A stretch of DNA of 64,000 nucleotides from Phanerodontia chrysosporium. Lineage: Eukaryota > Basidiomycota > Agaricomycetes > Polyporales > Phanerochaetaceae. Shown in pieces: positions 10,701 through 20,420 of this stretch (within the stretch, counting starts at the first letter, position 1; every line of letters starts with the position of its first letter). The notes under the pieces were generated by a model. The model saw only the letters and a list, made by a program, of their open reading frames with translations. It did no database searches and was not told the origin of the DNA. The stretch is taken from NCBI GenBank assembly GCA_001910725.1, contig MJGA01000039.1, positions 124,001 through 188,000 on the forward strand, in the 5' to 3' direction. A program made the translations under genes and the position numbers.

Positions 10701-12001
10701 AGGTCAATGGCATGATCATATGGTCTTGATTCTGGGAAGCGTTCGGCTGCCTTTTTCTCGAAGACTTCCTTGAATTCGTCGAGGTAGTCTGGAATGTAGG
10801 CTGCTTTCTTCTGCGAACCTTCTTCTTGTGCTAATGTCATTGCCGGATTGACCTTTGCGTTGATGTACAGATCGTGAATTGCTTGTGCGGTTGTGGTCTC
10901 GATGGCGCGGACCCATACTTCATGCTTGCCTGGTGTGTATGCTAGCACAAAATCTTCTGTTACTTCTTCATCCTGGTTAACGTAGTCGGATGAGGTGACT
11001 TGGAATTGTGGAGGGCATTCAGGATGGGTTGCCATGCGTATTGCACCTATCGTGACGTGTAGAAGCCGTTGAAAAGACGGTCCCAAACCAGTGGATCCAA
11101 AGCCTTTGTTTCCTCGGGTGGTTTGCGTGAGGTTAGTGACTTCCTTGACCTCTGGCTGCATAATCCTTTCTAGGATTATTTGTGCAATTCTATCCCCAGG
11201 TTGTACTTGGAATGGTTCCTTGGTGTTGTTGACCAGTATGACCATGATTTCGCCTGTGTAGTCTCGATCTACCACTCCCGCGGCAACGTCGATTCCCTTT
11301 GATGCTAGCCCGCTTCTTGGGGCTATGCGTGCGTATGTGCCGGCGGGAGGAGTGATCTTTAATCCTGTCCGGACCTTCATGCGACTCCATGGTGGAATGA
11401 CGATTGACTCAGCAGAGGAGATATCGTATCCAGCTGCTTCGTCACTTCCTCTGGTTGGAAGTGTTCCTCCACCTCGTTCGACTAATAAATGTGTGCGTAG
11501 AAGGGCCTCTTCTTCCTGTGTGGCTACTTGTATGATTCGTCCTTCTGGATCGGCTTCGTCGTCAATGAGAATTGTTCGGGGGGTGAAGTCGATCAAGCCG
11601 GTCTTCCAATTAATCCTTGGGTTATGCTTTTGTAGCCAGTCAAATCCAAGGATTAATTCTTGTTTCCCTAGATGGGTGACGAAAAGTCGTTCCTTCATGG
11701 TCTTGCCTTTGATTACCATTTCGGCGTCAACGTAGTTCCTGATATTTCCTATCTTGTTCGGTGTTCCGTCGACATTGTATACTGCTATCGGTTTCTCCAT
11801 TGGATGTTCTCGTAAACCGAGCTTTCGTACTAGAGATCGGTCGATGAACTTGCCCTGCGCGCCCGAATCGATGAGAGCCTTGGTGGTTCCGGCATTTGTA
11901 CTCGTTCTGATGGTGACAGGAATATTTATCGATTGCGCTTGCATATCTGCCACCAATACAGAATAAATCGAGTATCTCTGAGGAGTGACAGCCGGCGTCA
12001 T
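6779..12001 (-). CDS. pol: Copy A Pol: protease, dUTPase, RT, RNase H, integrase, chromodomain
   Basis: 1740 codons, open throughout. Order of domains: aspartic protease with DSGA at residues 45-48; a full trimeric-type dUTPase at about 175-305 (DEAAGYD at 187-193, PRSGLASKG, GVVDRDYTGEI, GDRIAQIIL, RGNKGFGSTG); reverse transcriptase with YMDD at 593-596; RNase H with ECDAS near 742; integrase with an HHCC finger ending in CATC, then a DDE core (CDF, SDRGPQFDS, GETERVNRE); and a chromodomain near 1336-1400 (EYEVEAILADRPW, YLIRWKDQPTAENSWEPESHL). The last 330 residues are Ser/Thr/Pro-rich and coincide with the overlapping ORF3, so they may not matter functionally. The ATG lies 8 bases after the gag stop; a -1 slip at the gag end would also enter this frame. 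Confidence 0.95.
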   Translation of the reverse strand: MTPAVTPQRYSIYSVLVADMQAQSINIPVTIRTSTNAGTTKALIDSGAQGKFIDRSLVRKLGLREHPMEKPIAVYNVDGTPNKIGNIRNYVDAEMVIKGKTMKERLFVTHLGKQELILGFDWLQKHNPRINWKTGLIDFTPRTILIDDEADPEGRIIQVATQEEEALLRTHLLVERGGGTLPTRGSDEAAGYDISSAESIVIPPWSRMKVRTGLKITPPAGTYARIAPRSGLASKGIDVAAGVVDRDYTGEIMVILVNNTKEPFQVQPGDRIAQIILERIMQPEVKEVTNLTQTTRGNKGFGSTGLGPSFQRLLHVTIGAIRMATHPECPPQFQVTSSDYVNQDEEVTEDFVLAYTPGKHEVWVRAIETTTAQAIHDLYINAKVNPAMTLAQEEGSQKKAAYIPDYLDEFKEVFEKKAAERFPESRPYDHAIDLKPDFVPRDCKVYPLSPLEEEKMNEFIDENLRKGYIRPSKSPMASPFFFVGKKDGSLRPCQDYRYLNEGTVKNVYPLPLISELLDRIKGFRRFTKMDLRSGYNNVRIKDGDQWKAAFKTSRGLFEPTVMFFGLCNSPATFQAMMNDIFKDMLSEGWLQIYMDDILICGHDSQDIQEKTIRVIRRLRENDLFVKPEKCAFDVESVEFLGMIVSFNNVSMDPVKVKGVLEWPVPTTVKQVRGFLGFGNFYRRFIDHYSDIARPLVDLTKKDAPFNWTTECQQAFDELKRRFTTAPVLLTPDTTKPFVIECDASLVATAAVLRQQDENGEWHPVAYLSQSLLPAERNYEIYDRELLAIIRALEAWRHYLHGAYHPIRILTDHKNLTYFRSPRRLNRRQARWHLFLSQFNYTLHHCPGSQLVQADAMTRNRFPTHTADDNIDIILLPDSVFQTTRIRSLHMATDLLTSTDHSISPMHHPFDDNLQRDIRRLTEDDPFANTVIAALNSTHLPFPGRSTRDDWSFEDGLIFYRDKCYVPSDLQLRRQVTHLYHDSPITGHPGRYKTAELIDRDFYWPGMRSFVAAYVQGCATCQQMKVNTHPTKPPLQPIKATHRSRPFAFVTCDFITHLPVSRGYSALMVVVDHDSTKGVILIPCTEKIDAITTATNYHNQVFRRFGMPSVFLSDRGPQFDSQVMRELWRLTGTEQRLSTPYHPQTDGETERVNREIESYLRIFCSNHPHDWADFVTNMEFAFNNREHSATHHSPFFLMYGSHPMALPTQFAKSKVPSIQEWFRRRQRAQEEAGAALDYATAQMATRVCRHFQPFKEGQKVWLEMTHHDDGYPFKKLAPKRHGPFKIAKVLSRLVYKLALPKTMKIHPVVHASLLSPYHETPQHGKNFLNPPPDLIDGHEEYEVEAILADRPWGNGRRYLIRWKDQPTAENSWEPESHLENAKELLEEYKSRHPRLHGQQRPRSTTSTTSTTASTNPSQCRPTSLPPTSASRPSLPSWAATPSPSPTTTDSSPSANSSQTTSLTTFTPATSTSPSTTGSTTTPLPTSEMISGRSSSNGAPNPSSPSTTRSNDGSSRGRPKNVSENSSDRPSLRSSAWPKKTEGETLTRNPSEMNHPPSQMPKTLTSRSSQAKAKSPQPLTPTPSSKTDPGTSKETGTKGSQDNMEKGPGMALPSGTSPIMPTKNSSPQNATGPNFENASTTSSTTLSPETHSALRRSKRERRLPARYLQTTLLPPSTSNASPTTPEMLSVTLSNSSNPQPPHASSEWPDESATSSTTSTMLNESKNFSLPLLQSKTTTSWKW

Positions 12002-12009
12002 CCTCTTAG

Positions 12010-13440
12010 TTAAAAATCCTTCTGAGTCTCCGTGGTCTCATTGTCGTTGGTCTTCGAGCGCGTTGAATAATAGCGAGTGGCGAGTTCGTCGAATTGCTGC
12101 ATGGACAAGGCCATGACAGCATTGATGTCAACTTGGTTCGTGTTAGAGGTTCCTTCGTTGGTTTCGTCCTTTCCTTCGACTTGTGTTGCCCTGATCTGGG
12201 TTCGATTGTTGCCCCGGTTTGACGTAAATTGGCGTGTGAATCCGCCTCGTCCGGAGTTGTTCCTTCCTTGTCCACGCCCGTTGCCTTGTTCGTTCTGCTC
12301 TTGGTTACGGCGTGGAGCTCGGCATTCACGTGCAATGTGCCCTTCTCGTCTACAATTGTAGCACTTGACTCCAGTCTTCCTGGTGGTGATGGCGTCGATC
12401 TCCATTGCATTGGGATCAGGAGTAGACGTAGTGTTGGAGTTGGAAGTGGTGGAATGATTGGAGTAGTGCGTGTGGTCTTTACGCTGCCGGATTGATTTGA
12501 CAATGCGTCTTCTATTGTCGATGATGAGGGCATGATTCTGCCAAAGGGATAGAGGGGCGTGATCCGGTACAACGAGGAGGAGTTTGTCGACGAGTTTATG
12601 ATCGAGGGCGCGTACATATTGTTGCGCCATGGATTCATCAACGTCGGGGTTAATGACACCTGCTTCGGCGAGAAGGGTGTTGAATTCCACATTGAATTCG
12701 TGGACGGATCTGTCGCCTTGCGTAATGGCATGGAGCCTGCTCATAGCTTCCGCTCTAGGGTCTGGTGATTGGTACGTGTCAAGGAAGTCTGCCTTGTGCT
12801 TGTCCCATGTGGGGAATCCACTGAGTAAGTAGATTCGCTCTCGCATGGTGGCCCATCGTCTAGGGTACTTCTTTCCTTCGTCCTTCATTCTCGAGTCGAA
12901 GTAGCGGATCTTGGATTCGTCGGTGGGGAACTTGGAGGCCTTGGCTCTAAAGTACATTTCGCATTGGTGGACGAAGTCGCGAGCCTTCTCGGCTTCTCCA
13001 GTGAATTCTTCCGGAGGTGTCATCTGTTCATCTTGTGGTACGAGGGCCCGTATTGCCGCTGTGAAGGCTGCTAAGACGTTCTGGTCGAGGTTGGATGGAG
13101 GTTGCAGTCCGTTGCCTCCTCCTCCTGGGGGATTGCCTCCTCCTCCTCCTGGCGGATTGCCTCCTCCTCCTCCTGGAGGATTACCTCCTCCTCCTCCTGA
13201 GGGGTTGCTTCCACTTCCTTGACCGAGGTTTCCGTAGTGTGTGAACCATGTTCCGCTCGAGTTCGCGGCCTGGTTTATGGCTTGTTGGAATAGTGCGACG
13301 GATATGCCATTAGGGTTTCCCTGAAACCCGACTCGTTGTGCCACTGCTGCGAGTAATTGTTCGACGGGTAAGTCGTCGAGGTTCTGTATCGTGTTTGTCT
13401 CTTGGCGTGTTTCGGTTTCCAACTGTGTTTCGGTGGCCAT
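12010..13440 (-). CDS. gag: Copy A Gag with CCHC zinc knuckle
   Basis: 476 codons. The N-terminal part holds a Gly/Pro repeat (PGGGGGN units), then a retrotransposon gag domain (PEEFTGEAEKARDFVHQCEMYF, YLLSGFPTWDKHKADFLDTY, SRLHAITQGDRSVHEFNVEFNTL), and near the C-terminus the nucleic-acid-binding knuckle CYNCRREGHIARECRAP. The first ATG is at 13440, but the same frame is open for about 125 further codons towards the LTR (see the leader entry of copy B). Gag would assemble the cytoplasmic particle. Confidence 0.93.
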   Translation of the reverse strand: MATETQLETETRQETNTIQNLDDLPVEQLLAAVAQRVGFQGNPNGISVALFQQAINQAANSSGTWFTHYGNLGQGSGSNPSGGGGGNPPGGGGGNPPGGGGGNPPGGGGNGLQPPSNLDQNVLAAFTAAIRALVPQDEQMTPPEEFTGEAEKARDFVHQCEMYFRAKASKFPTDESKIRYFDSRMKDEGKKYPRRWATMRERIYLLSGFPTWDKHKADFLDTYQSPDPRAEAMSRLHAITQGDRSVHEFNVEFNTLLAEAGVINPDVDESMAQQYVRALDHKLVDKLLLVVPDHAPLSLWQNHALIIDNRRRIVKSIRQRKDHTHYSNHSTTSNSNTTSTPDPNAMEIDAITTRKTGVKCYNCRREGHIARECRAPRRNQEQNEQGNGRGQGRNNSGRGGFTRQFTSNRGNNRTQIRATQVEGKDETNEGTSNTNQVDINAVMALSMQQFDELATRYYSTRSKTNDNETTETQKDF

Positions 13441-13819
13441 GTCGGATTGTGTGGAGTCAGTGGACGACTGTGTTTCTTCGCTTTCGTCGTGTGCTTTTGC
13501 CTCCTGTTCGTCGGAGTATCTCTCGTATTCGTCAATGCTGGGGAATCTGCTAATTTGCTGTTCTGTCGGTCGTTCGTGATCTTCTTCAGAGATTTCGTCT
13601 TCGGGTGCTGCGTTAAGGTACCTCCAAGGGCACGGTTGTACTTGACACTTGGTCCACTGAAGTCTGTCGCGTTCGTTCTTTCCCCAGTGCTTGTCCTTGA
13701 TCTGTTTCTTGTGGAATACGTGTGCGCAACTGGCGCACGCTAACTTGTCCGTGGTGACTGCGATATTCTGGGCTTGGGCCTTAGGTAGGCCAGCCGATGC
13801 GTGTGGGAGCTTCTCCTAA

Positions 13820-14156
13820 TGTAAGAGTCTGAATACGTGTATTGAAGACTTGAGCTCAGGCCTCAAGTGTAGCGCGAGTACAGAAGACTTGGACTCAGGC
13901 TCCAAGTGTAGCAATAGATAACTAGACGAGAGTACAAGAGGAGAAGCTGAAGAAAAGAGTACAGAGAGGTAGTCCTTATATACTCTAACCCAGGCCTGCT
14001 ACCAGGAGGGAACAACGAGGCATAGGCTACCAGTCAGTGTGAGTCATAATGAATCAAGGGATGAAACATGATGGAAGAGAGGGTGAAACATGTAAGAGAA
14101 AAGAGATGATCAAATAGATCAGCATAGCCTTGCATAGCCATATCCCAACTGTAACA
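13820..14156 (-). repeat. Copy A 5' LTR (element sense)
   Basis: 337 bases, matching 6017-6353. In element sense it carries the TATATAA promoter and, about 34 bases downstream, AGCTTCTCCT, which pairs with the sequence just inside the element. Confidence 0.96.
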
Positions 14157-14161
14157 GCGAC
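14157..14161. repeat. Target site duplication of copy A, right (GCGAC)
   Basis: Matches 6012-6016 exactly. Confidence 0.95.
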
Positions 14162-14515
14162 GTGTTGTTGACCGCCTGTGGCCTCATAGAGTCCTAGGGA
14201 ACAGGGCGCGCCAGCTGCGCCCTCGGGAGTCGCAGCCATCTGGGGGCCATGCGGATTCGATGCGCCGGGGAATTCTCATCACGGCATAGCGTTCGGATAT
14301 CGCGGGTTGCGCTGCTTGTTCACCTTTGCTCACTCACCTTTACGCACGACAAGCTCCGAGGTCGGTCTCCATTGCAGCTCACTAGGAACCGCTCTTTTGG
14401 CGTAGGCACTTTATGCAGACGCTGCACGGCTTCCTGCGGGGAATGCGCAAGACTGGTTCGAAGGCGCGTGCAGTATCGACCGCACGTACCGTTGCTGCCA
14501 AGACGGAGGCAGCAG

Positions 14516-14522
14516 TATAAAA
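14516..14522 (+). promoter_or_regulatory. TATA box of the secreted-protein gene
   Basis: TATAAAA lies 77 bases before the ATG at 14593. An upstream in-frame ATG at 14530 is only 8 bases past the TATA box, so it would precede transcription start; this favours 14593. Confidence 0.6.
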
Positions 14523-14592
14523 CCTCACGATGTATAGATCTGCAGTCAAGCAGCACTCGCAGCTTACACCACTCGCAGCTCAGTCTTTCCCG

Positions 14593-15644
14593 ATGCGCTT
14601 CTCCAACAGCTTCCTCGTCCTTGCCTCCATGCTTGCGTTCAGCACGCACGCTCTCGGGCTGTCCATCCGTGTCGATACGGCTGGAGCCGCTGCCCGCGAG
14701 CTCGACATGCCAAAGCGTGAAGTCGTTGCGTTCACCCATGGCAGCACCGAGGTCATGGCTCCGCACGACGTCGAGCTCGTCCGCCGTGTGGGTGGACGTA
14801 CAGGAACAGTGAGTGCTGCCCGCGACTGCGCCTACAAATCTGGACCTTGCTGCAGACCAGACCCTCCTACTTGCTGTCATCGCGAAGAATGCCTGTAAGC
14901 CATTCGCGCCTGACCGCCAGCAAACCGACTGATCGCGCCCCCAGTCATCATCAACGCGACTTGCGGCAGCGGGAACGTCATCACCTGCGCCATCGGCGTG
15001 ACCTACTCCGTCTTCACGTTCTTCTTCGCCGCGTGGAAGTGGCAGGACCGCGCGGACACGCTCGAGGGCGAGAACCCGTTCTTCGCGATCGGGCCCACGC
15101 CTGCGCAGACGCTCCGCCAGCGCCTCACCACCGAGCTCGCCGCCGGGCGGTGGCACTACGTCGGGCACGTCCACCACCAGGGTGTGAACCACACCGTGCA
15201 CTACTTCAACCACGGCGACGGCGTCCACCAGCTGCGTGCACAGTACGTTCCCCCTCTCTATCGCCGCGGCGCGCGGAGACTGACGCACGCGCCAGCACCG
15301 TGCCCTTCGCGAACGGGACGGGCGCGCACGGGAGGCGCTTCGACGAGGACGACGACGGCGGGTTCGTCGGCGACTACTACTGGAACAGCGACAACAAGGG
15401 CCCGTACGACAGCTTCCACAGCACGGACGACGGCACGCACTACTTTGCGGCGAACGCGGCGGGGTACATGGTGGACAGCCAGCAGGCGGTCGCCGCGTGC
15501 GCGGGCTTCACGGACGCGCAGGGCCCGCTCGACAACGGCATCCTCGCGTACGGCTGGAACGACAAGGGCTTCGTGTGGTTCGACGGGCAGATGCAGTCCG
15601 TGTTTGGCACGTGCCAGAGCGAGCTCGGCGACGGGCCGCTGTGA
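14593..15644 (+). CDS. Secreted protein of unknown function
   Basis: Model: 14593-14797, 14945-15242, 15296-15644, giving 283 residues with consistent phases. The N-terminus MRFSNSFLVLASMLAFSTHALG is a clear signal peptide. The mature part contains TCGSGNVITCAIGVTYSVFTFFF, AAWKWQDRADTLEGENPFFAIG, HVHHQGVNHTVHYFNHGDG, then after intron 2 YYWNSDNKGPYDSFH, STDDGTHYFAANAAGYMVDS and GILAYGWNDKGFVWFDG. Intron 2 (53 bases, GTACGT...CCAG) is convincing. Intron 1 is 147 bases with a weak GTACAG donor; the better-looking GTGAGT at 14809 does not keep the frame, so a small extra exon may exist. I do not recognise the family. A remnant of a paralogue lies at 2390-2437. Confidence 0.65.
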
Positions 15645-17278
15645 GCGTGCGTGGTGTGCGCGCGGCACGGGTCAGGCGTTGCTGGAATGAGCGGTGCCGC
15701 GTGCTGCGAGTGGTTTTCTGGGCTGGTTTTTCCGGCCTGTGTTACATAGGCCCGACTGCTTGTAAATCACATTATGAGAGCGAAGGGACGATTAATCTGC
15801 CTTGTGAATGGACAGCTCCAGAGGAACGTCTTGTCTCTCAGAAGCTTTGCAATAGCGGCACTGTCCGCCAGGAAACTGGTACCTGTTCCGACGCGATACC
15901 CAGTCACGTTGACACTGGATCCAAACATCTATCATATAGACATTCTCTCGATGCCTGTGCGCGTCCCTGTACCACACCACTTGACAAGATACCCTCAAGG
16001 GTGCCTGTAGCAATGCCTTATTGCGCAGGTGTGAATGGCTCCTTCCCTACGCTGAGAACCTTTGACCCACTGTTATGATGCGGAGACTCTGAGATGTAGG
16101 AGAACACGATGATATTTTCTAAGGATTTTCTACAGCTATTATAACTAAGTGAGCTATACTTCCGTGTATCTAGAATATGGAATAATCAAATGTAAAATAC
16201 TCGCTCTGAAAAGTCGGAATCTAATCTACTGATTACTCAGAGTTTAAAGAGAGGAAGGGGAAAGGCGGCGGCACGCCGACGGCGTATCGTTGATGGGCGC
16301 TCGGCGCATCCAACCTTCGGATGCGCCGGAGCTGAACGGCGGTTATGAGTGCGCCGACGCGGGCGAACTTTAACAGTAAGTAAGCAGTGTATGGTGCAGT
16401 TCATTACACATGCTTGTGGAGAGTAAGACGTAGTAAGCATATGTAGTTACTCACGTAAGTAACGGGTACTCCGTAAGAAGAAGTTGGTCGCGCGCCTGTT
16501 ACTTTGCGGCCTTTATGCTCGCGCATCGCCGCAGCCCACAAACGTGTCCTGTTTCTTGCCGTTGAGTGTTTGCGACATCCATCCATTGCATAAGATTCGC
16601 GTGCTAGCGATTTGTAGGACCTCTTGTTCAACCATACCCCCCGTTAGTTGGGCGGCGTCACCAGACAGCATGTCGCCTACGGTGCAATGTTTCACGGGCG
16701 GAACATTGTTTCGACCGCTTTGCCTCGCCCGCGTCGCGCAAATGATGGTCGAGGTTGAATGTCCTACTCGGAGCTAATCATGCATAACCGACCGAATCTC
16801 AGACTTGTTCCTCTTGTGAGCGACAGACCCCTGAACATCGAGCGCGAGCGCTGACATGGATATTCGATGTAAACTTTAGCCTCATGTACACGTCATACGA
16901 CTGTGCACTACATTTCGTTGCCTCCGCGTGGCCCTATAGCTCTGTGGATACCGGTGCAGCTGCCTCTATCACGCTCTTCCATCCCTGAGTCGCCTGATTC
17001 GTGGCCTCGCAATGCCCAGGCAAGGCACCGTCCCGAAAGACGTCAGCCGCCAGCCCTGCGCCTCGCCTGAGTCGTCTGGTGATCAACGCACGTATCTACA
17101 GCAATCAAGCGTGGCGAAAGGGATGATACACCTGCAGGTCCATCAATGCCCGAGCACGGGGGTGTTTTACTTGACAAGAGTGTATCGACCCGCATTGATG
17201 CTCCGCCCCAACGCCCCTCACATATAACTGCCATCCCCTGGATGTCGTCTCCCGTGTCTGCTTTGGATCCGTGCCGTC
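15645..17278. other. Intergenic stretch with one strong hairpin
   Basis: No coherent coding signal seen. The part at 16090-16260 is AT-rich. A perfect 10-base inverted repeat, CGGCGCATCC / GGATGCGCCG with a 7-base loop, lies at 16302-16328. Confidence 0.5.
16302..16328. repeat. Perfect 10-base inverted repeat
   Basis: CGGCGCATCC, loop AACCTTC, GGATGCGCCG. It sits in a GC-rich patch within an AT-rich spacer. No T-run follows it, and terminators of this kind are not expected in fungi. Confidence 0.6.
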
Positions 17279-19089
17279 ATGGACCCCCACTCGGCGGAAG
17301 CCCTACTTGAGGCGTTCAATGCCACCGCTGCCCATGTGTGGACCCGAGCTCTTCGTACGCATCGCCTCTAGCACAGACAAAGCAATGCTCATCCAATTCA
17401 CAGGCTCTTCACCGCTGCAGGGCTGTCCAAACAACACACGGCAGCGGTGTGCGATGACGAACTACAACGTCTCGCTCTCATGCTATCACGCGTGCGCGAT
17501 GCACTTGGGCGGCCGTAGTGCAAGTCGCCACGCTGCGCAATCGCAGCGCGCCTGTGGCTCAAATACCCGACGACATCCTGTACCTCATCTTCCGCACTTG
17601 CGCAGACGACGCTCCGCGCAACGCGTTACGCAGCGTGCTCGCCGTTGTCGCAGGTATGCGCGTACTGGCGCGCGCTCGCGCTCTCGCGCCGATGCTCTGG
17701 ACACGCGTCGATCTCGCCGACACGTCGGAACCCCTCGCGCGGCTCGTCGTCGCCCGCAGCGGCACGTGTGCACTCCGCACGAGCTGGCCCGTCGCGCTGT
17801 ATGCCAGCCCACGGCGCGACTTTGCCGTGCAGCTGTGCGCGGAGAACCTCGACCGGATGGCCGAGCTCAGCCTTGTCGCTCCACGCACGGCCCTCGGGCC
17901 CCTGCTGCAAGGCTCCGCGCCGAAGCTGGAGCGGCTCTTTCTGCAGGACGCTGATGCATTTGCCTATGCCCCGCTCGTCCTCCCCCGTGTGCCCTTTGGC
18001 GGGGCGACCCCACGTCTCCGCGACGTGCGCCTCGTTGGGGTGCGCCTGCCCTGGGCGCCGGGGTCGTACCGCAACCTCCGTTCGCTCAGCATCCAGCGTT
18101 GCAACGTCGGCTGCGACGACCCTCAGGACACGGACCTCTGCCACATCTTCCGCGACTCGCCGCAGCTCGAGCACCTGCACCTCGCCCTGCGCAGCACCCT
18201 CCGCTCCGACGGACCCGGCGACGCACTCCTCGCCCCGCGCTCCTGCACGCGCGTCGCCATGCAGCGCCTCCGCACGCTCACGCTGGAGCTCCCCGTGGCA
18301 TACGCCGCACACGTCCTCGGCGCCATCACGCTCCCGCCGACCCTCGAGGCGCTCGCGCTCACCGTCGAGGCGCCGCACGCCGCGCCAGACGCGGTTCCGA
18401 CGCTCGTCGACCCCGCGCTGCTGCCGCGCGCGCTCTTCGCAGACACGGTGTGTCTCGAGGTGCGCGACAGCGCCTCGAGCGGCGGTGTCGCGCTGCGCGG
18501 GCACACGTCCGCTGCGCCGGCGGGTGCGGCGGCGGCGCGCTGGGAGCTCGGGTGGAAGCACCGCAGCCGGCTGCCGCGCGGGACGCTCGAGGACGTCGCG
18601 CGCGCGCTGCACACACACTACGCGCTGCACGGGGTGCGCACCGTGGTGCTGCATGCGGAGGACGGGAACGTCCAGGATGTCGGCGACGTGCTCCCGCTGC
18701 TCGCGCCGCTCGCGCACGTGCGCGCGTTCCGCAGCGAGACGTGGGGCACCCGCACGCTCTGCGCACTCGCAGCGCCGGCCATGCACGCGTGGTGGCGCGG
18801 CGTCGAGGCTGCCGAGGTGCTCGTGTCCGCGTGCGAGCCCGGCCTGCCTGCGGTGCTCGAGGCGCTCGGGGCGGCTGCAGGCGCGGCGAAGGCTATGCGC
18901 ACGCTCGACATCACGTTTAGGATGTCTCGGCTGGCAGAGATCGATGCCGCGCTCGTGAGGGATATGGTGAGCAGGGTGCGCAGGAACGGCGTTGCGGTCA
19001 GCTGTCGGCGGGTCTCTCCCTACCAGGTGTGCGGCACAGCAGATTCGGGAGAGTCATTCGAGCCGCGAACAGCAGCAAATACAGCATAG
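17279..19089 (+). CDS. F-box-like protein with leucine-rich tail, reading frame disturbed
   Basis: The main frame from 17518 gives APVAQIPDDILYLIFRTCADDAPRNALR, the start of an F-box, and after the box a long leucine-rich region (LRSLSIQRCNVG, DSPQLEHLHLALRS). Such proteins recruit substrates to SCF ubiquitin ligases. A likely first exon starts at ATG 17279 and may splice near 17403 into a frame reading LFTAAGLSKQHTAAVCDDELQRLALMLSRVRDALGR, a usual pre-F-box helix, but that frame ends in TAG near 17513 and is out of phase with the F-box. Inside the box, the expected SQVCAYWRALALS is found at about 17648-17686, but one frame away from its surroundings. So the gene has at least two local frame changes. 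It may be a decaying gene or carry small sequence errors. Confidence 0.5.
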
Positions 19090-19163
19090 GACTTTGACAG
19101 TTTTGCACTGTGTTCGTCACTGGGATGTAGATATTGTATTATAGATGGTTCAACGAGATCTTC

Positions 19164-20420
19164 TTACTCCGCCCGCTTGCGAGACCACGTGAAGTAGAAT
19201 GGCGCAGCCCACTTGTGGCCGGGCTCCTGGAGCACGGCCAACCAGTCCTCGACAACCTCCGGCGCCATGCTTCCTCGAAACGCAGAAGACAGTGTCGCCC
19301 TAGAAGCCGCTATGGCGCCCGCGAGCCACGTCTCCCCGAGCCTATTGAGCGCAGGATCTGGGCCATGCCATGGTCAGCACTACGGCGGCCCCCAACAAAG
19401 GACGATGCAAACGTACCGGAGCTCTGCCCAGACATTGGCATGACCGCTTTGCTGGTGTTGACCTCCTCGAGCTCGGCATGTGCACGGAGCATGCCCTCCA
19501 GTTTCGCGCCGATGCTGTAGTCGATGTCGCGCGCGCGCATCGTGGCGTGCATGGCATCCATGAAGCGTGCGGCCGCGGGCGGCGCTGCCTGGATGGTCTC
19601 GTCCATAAACTGCGAGAGGTCCGGGTCCTCGACGATGATCCACCCGCCGGGACGAACCAGCTCGAGCGCACGCCGCAGGACGTCTGAAGCGTTGGGACCT
19701 GTGATTGCGTTCAGCAATCTGCAGGCGGGAGCCGCTAGAGGGGACGCACGTGCATCAGGAGCAGGCGTACATGCACAAGGTCGAAACTCTCCTTCTCGAA
19801 AGGAAGATGTTGGGTAACATCTGCCAACTGGAAGCTCAGGTTGCTGGGGAGAGGCCTGAGGGTCTTTGTGTCAGCCGTCGACAAGAACTACGGATTGAGC
19901 ATGGCACTGACCGCTCAGGCATAGGGCTGATATCGATGGCAGTGACTGCAGCCTCCGGATAGCGTTCAGCAGCCTCGATTGCCCTGCGCAAATCTGAGTA
20001 TACGACGGTATCGCCGAGAAGCACACGTACCAAGCACCGGTCCCTGTCCTGAACTTGCGTCTAGTCGCAGGCTGATGTCTTTACATATCACGTACCCCAT
20101 CTCCAGGATGGCTCGCGGCGCAAATCCGGGCAGCTCCGCGCGGAAAAGAGGGATGCCGCAATATTCGGTGAGCGCGAGGTGCAGTTGGTCTAACCTGTGA
20201 ATTGTGAGTATCTGCGATGCAGGTCTAGGGAGACCCTACCTTGTTGCTTCGGTTGGGGCCTGTGAAGCGGACTGTCGGAAAGAGGTCAACGTAGGGCCCT
20301 AGCTCGATGACATGAAGGAGAGCACCTGCAGTATGTATGTCATGTTCGAGCTGGGCAGCGCAACCTATGCACGTCTGGTTACCGTCCAGGACAAAGTCGT
20401 CGTTCGGGAGCGCCACTTTA
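19164..20420 (-). CDS. SAM-dependent methyltransferase, multi-exon
   Basis: On the minus strand, pieces join into a class I methyltransferase: GIPLFRAELPGFAPRAILEMG, then by splicing TGTGAW, AIEAAERYPEAAVTAIDISPMPER (motif I and the acidic ribose-binding loop), then LPSNLSFQLADVTQHLPFE and KESFDLVHVRLLLMH, then NASDVLRRALELVRPGGWIIVEDPDLSQFMD, and a C-terminus ending in EPGHKWAAPFYFTWSRKRAE with stop at 19164-19166. The exons are joined by short introns with GT...AG ends (for example GTACGT...GCGCAG in the motif I region). The N-terminal exon probably contains YKVALPNDDF near 20400; its exact start is unresolved. The pattern resembles the LaeA-like/small-molecule methyltransferases common in basidiomycetes. 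The substrate cannot be read from sequence. Confidence 0.7.

Larger units (their letters stand above)
6017..14156 (-). mobile_element. Ty3/gypsy chromovirus copy A, complete and with all frames open (8140 bases)
   Basis: The element is bounded by two 337-base LTRs that I read as identical, with TG...CA ends and a perfect 5-base target duplication. In sense order (right to left) it holds the 5' LTR, a leader with a self-priming-type primer site, gag, pol (protease, dUTPase, RT, RNase H, integrase, chromodomain), a third ORF overlapping pol, and the 3' LTR. Unlike copies B and C it carries the full five-base C runs in gag (13127-13131) and pol (9053-9057), read as G on the plus strand, so no frame is broken. 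Identical LTRs imply recent insertion. It separates the DUF6535 gene from the secreted-protein gene. Confidence 0.97.

Noticed and set aside
16302..16328. Hairpin as a transcription terminator or small RNA gene
   Set aside because: There is no flanking gene end or promoter to support either role, and intrinsic hairpin terminators are not expected here.
17271..17954. Alternative 227-codon frame overlapping the F-box gene start
   Set aside because: The product is Arg/His-rich without motif and conflicts with the clear F-box reading in another frame.
18099..18920. Ala/Arg-only frames overlapping the leucine-rich tail of the F-box gene
   Set aside because: Extreme Ala/Arg composition is typical of out-of-frame reading of GC-rich coding DNA.
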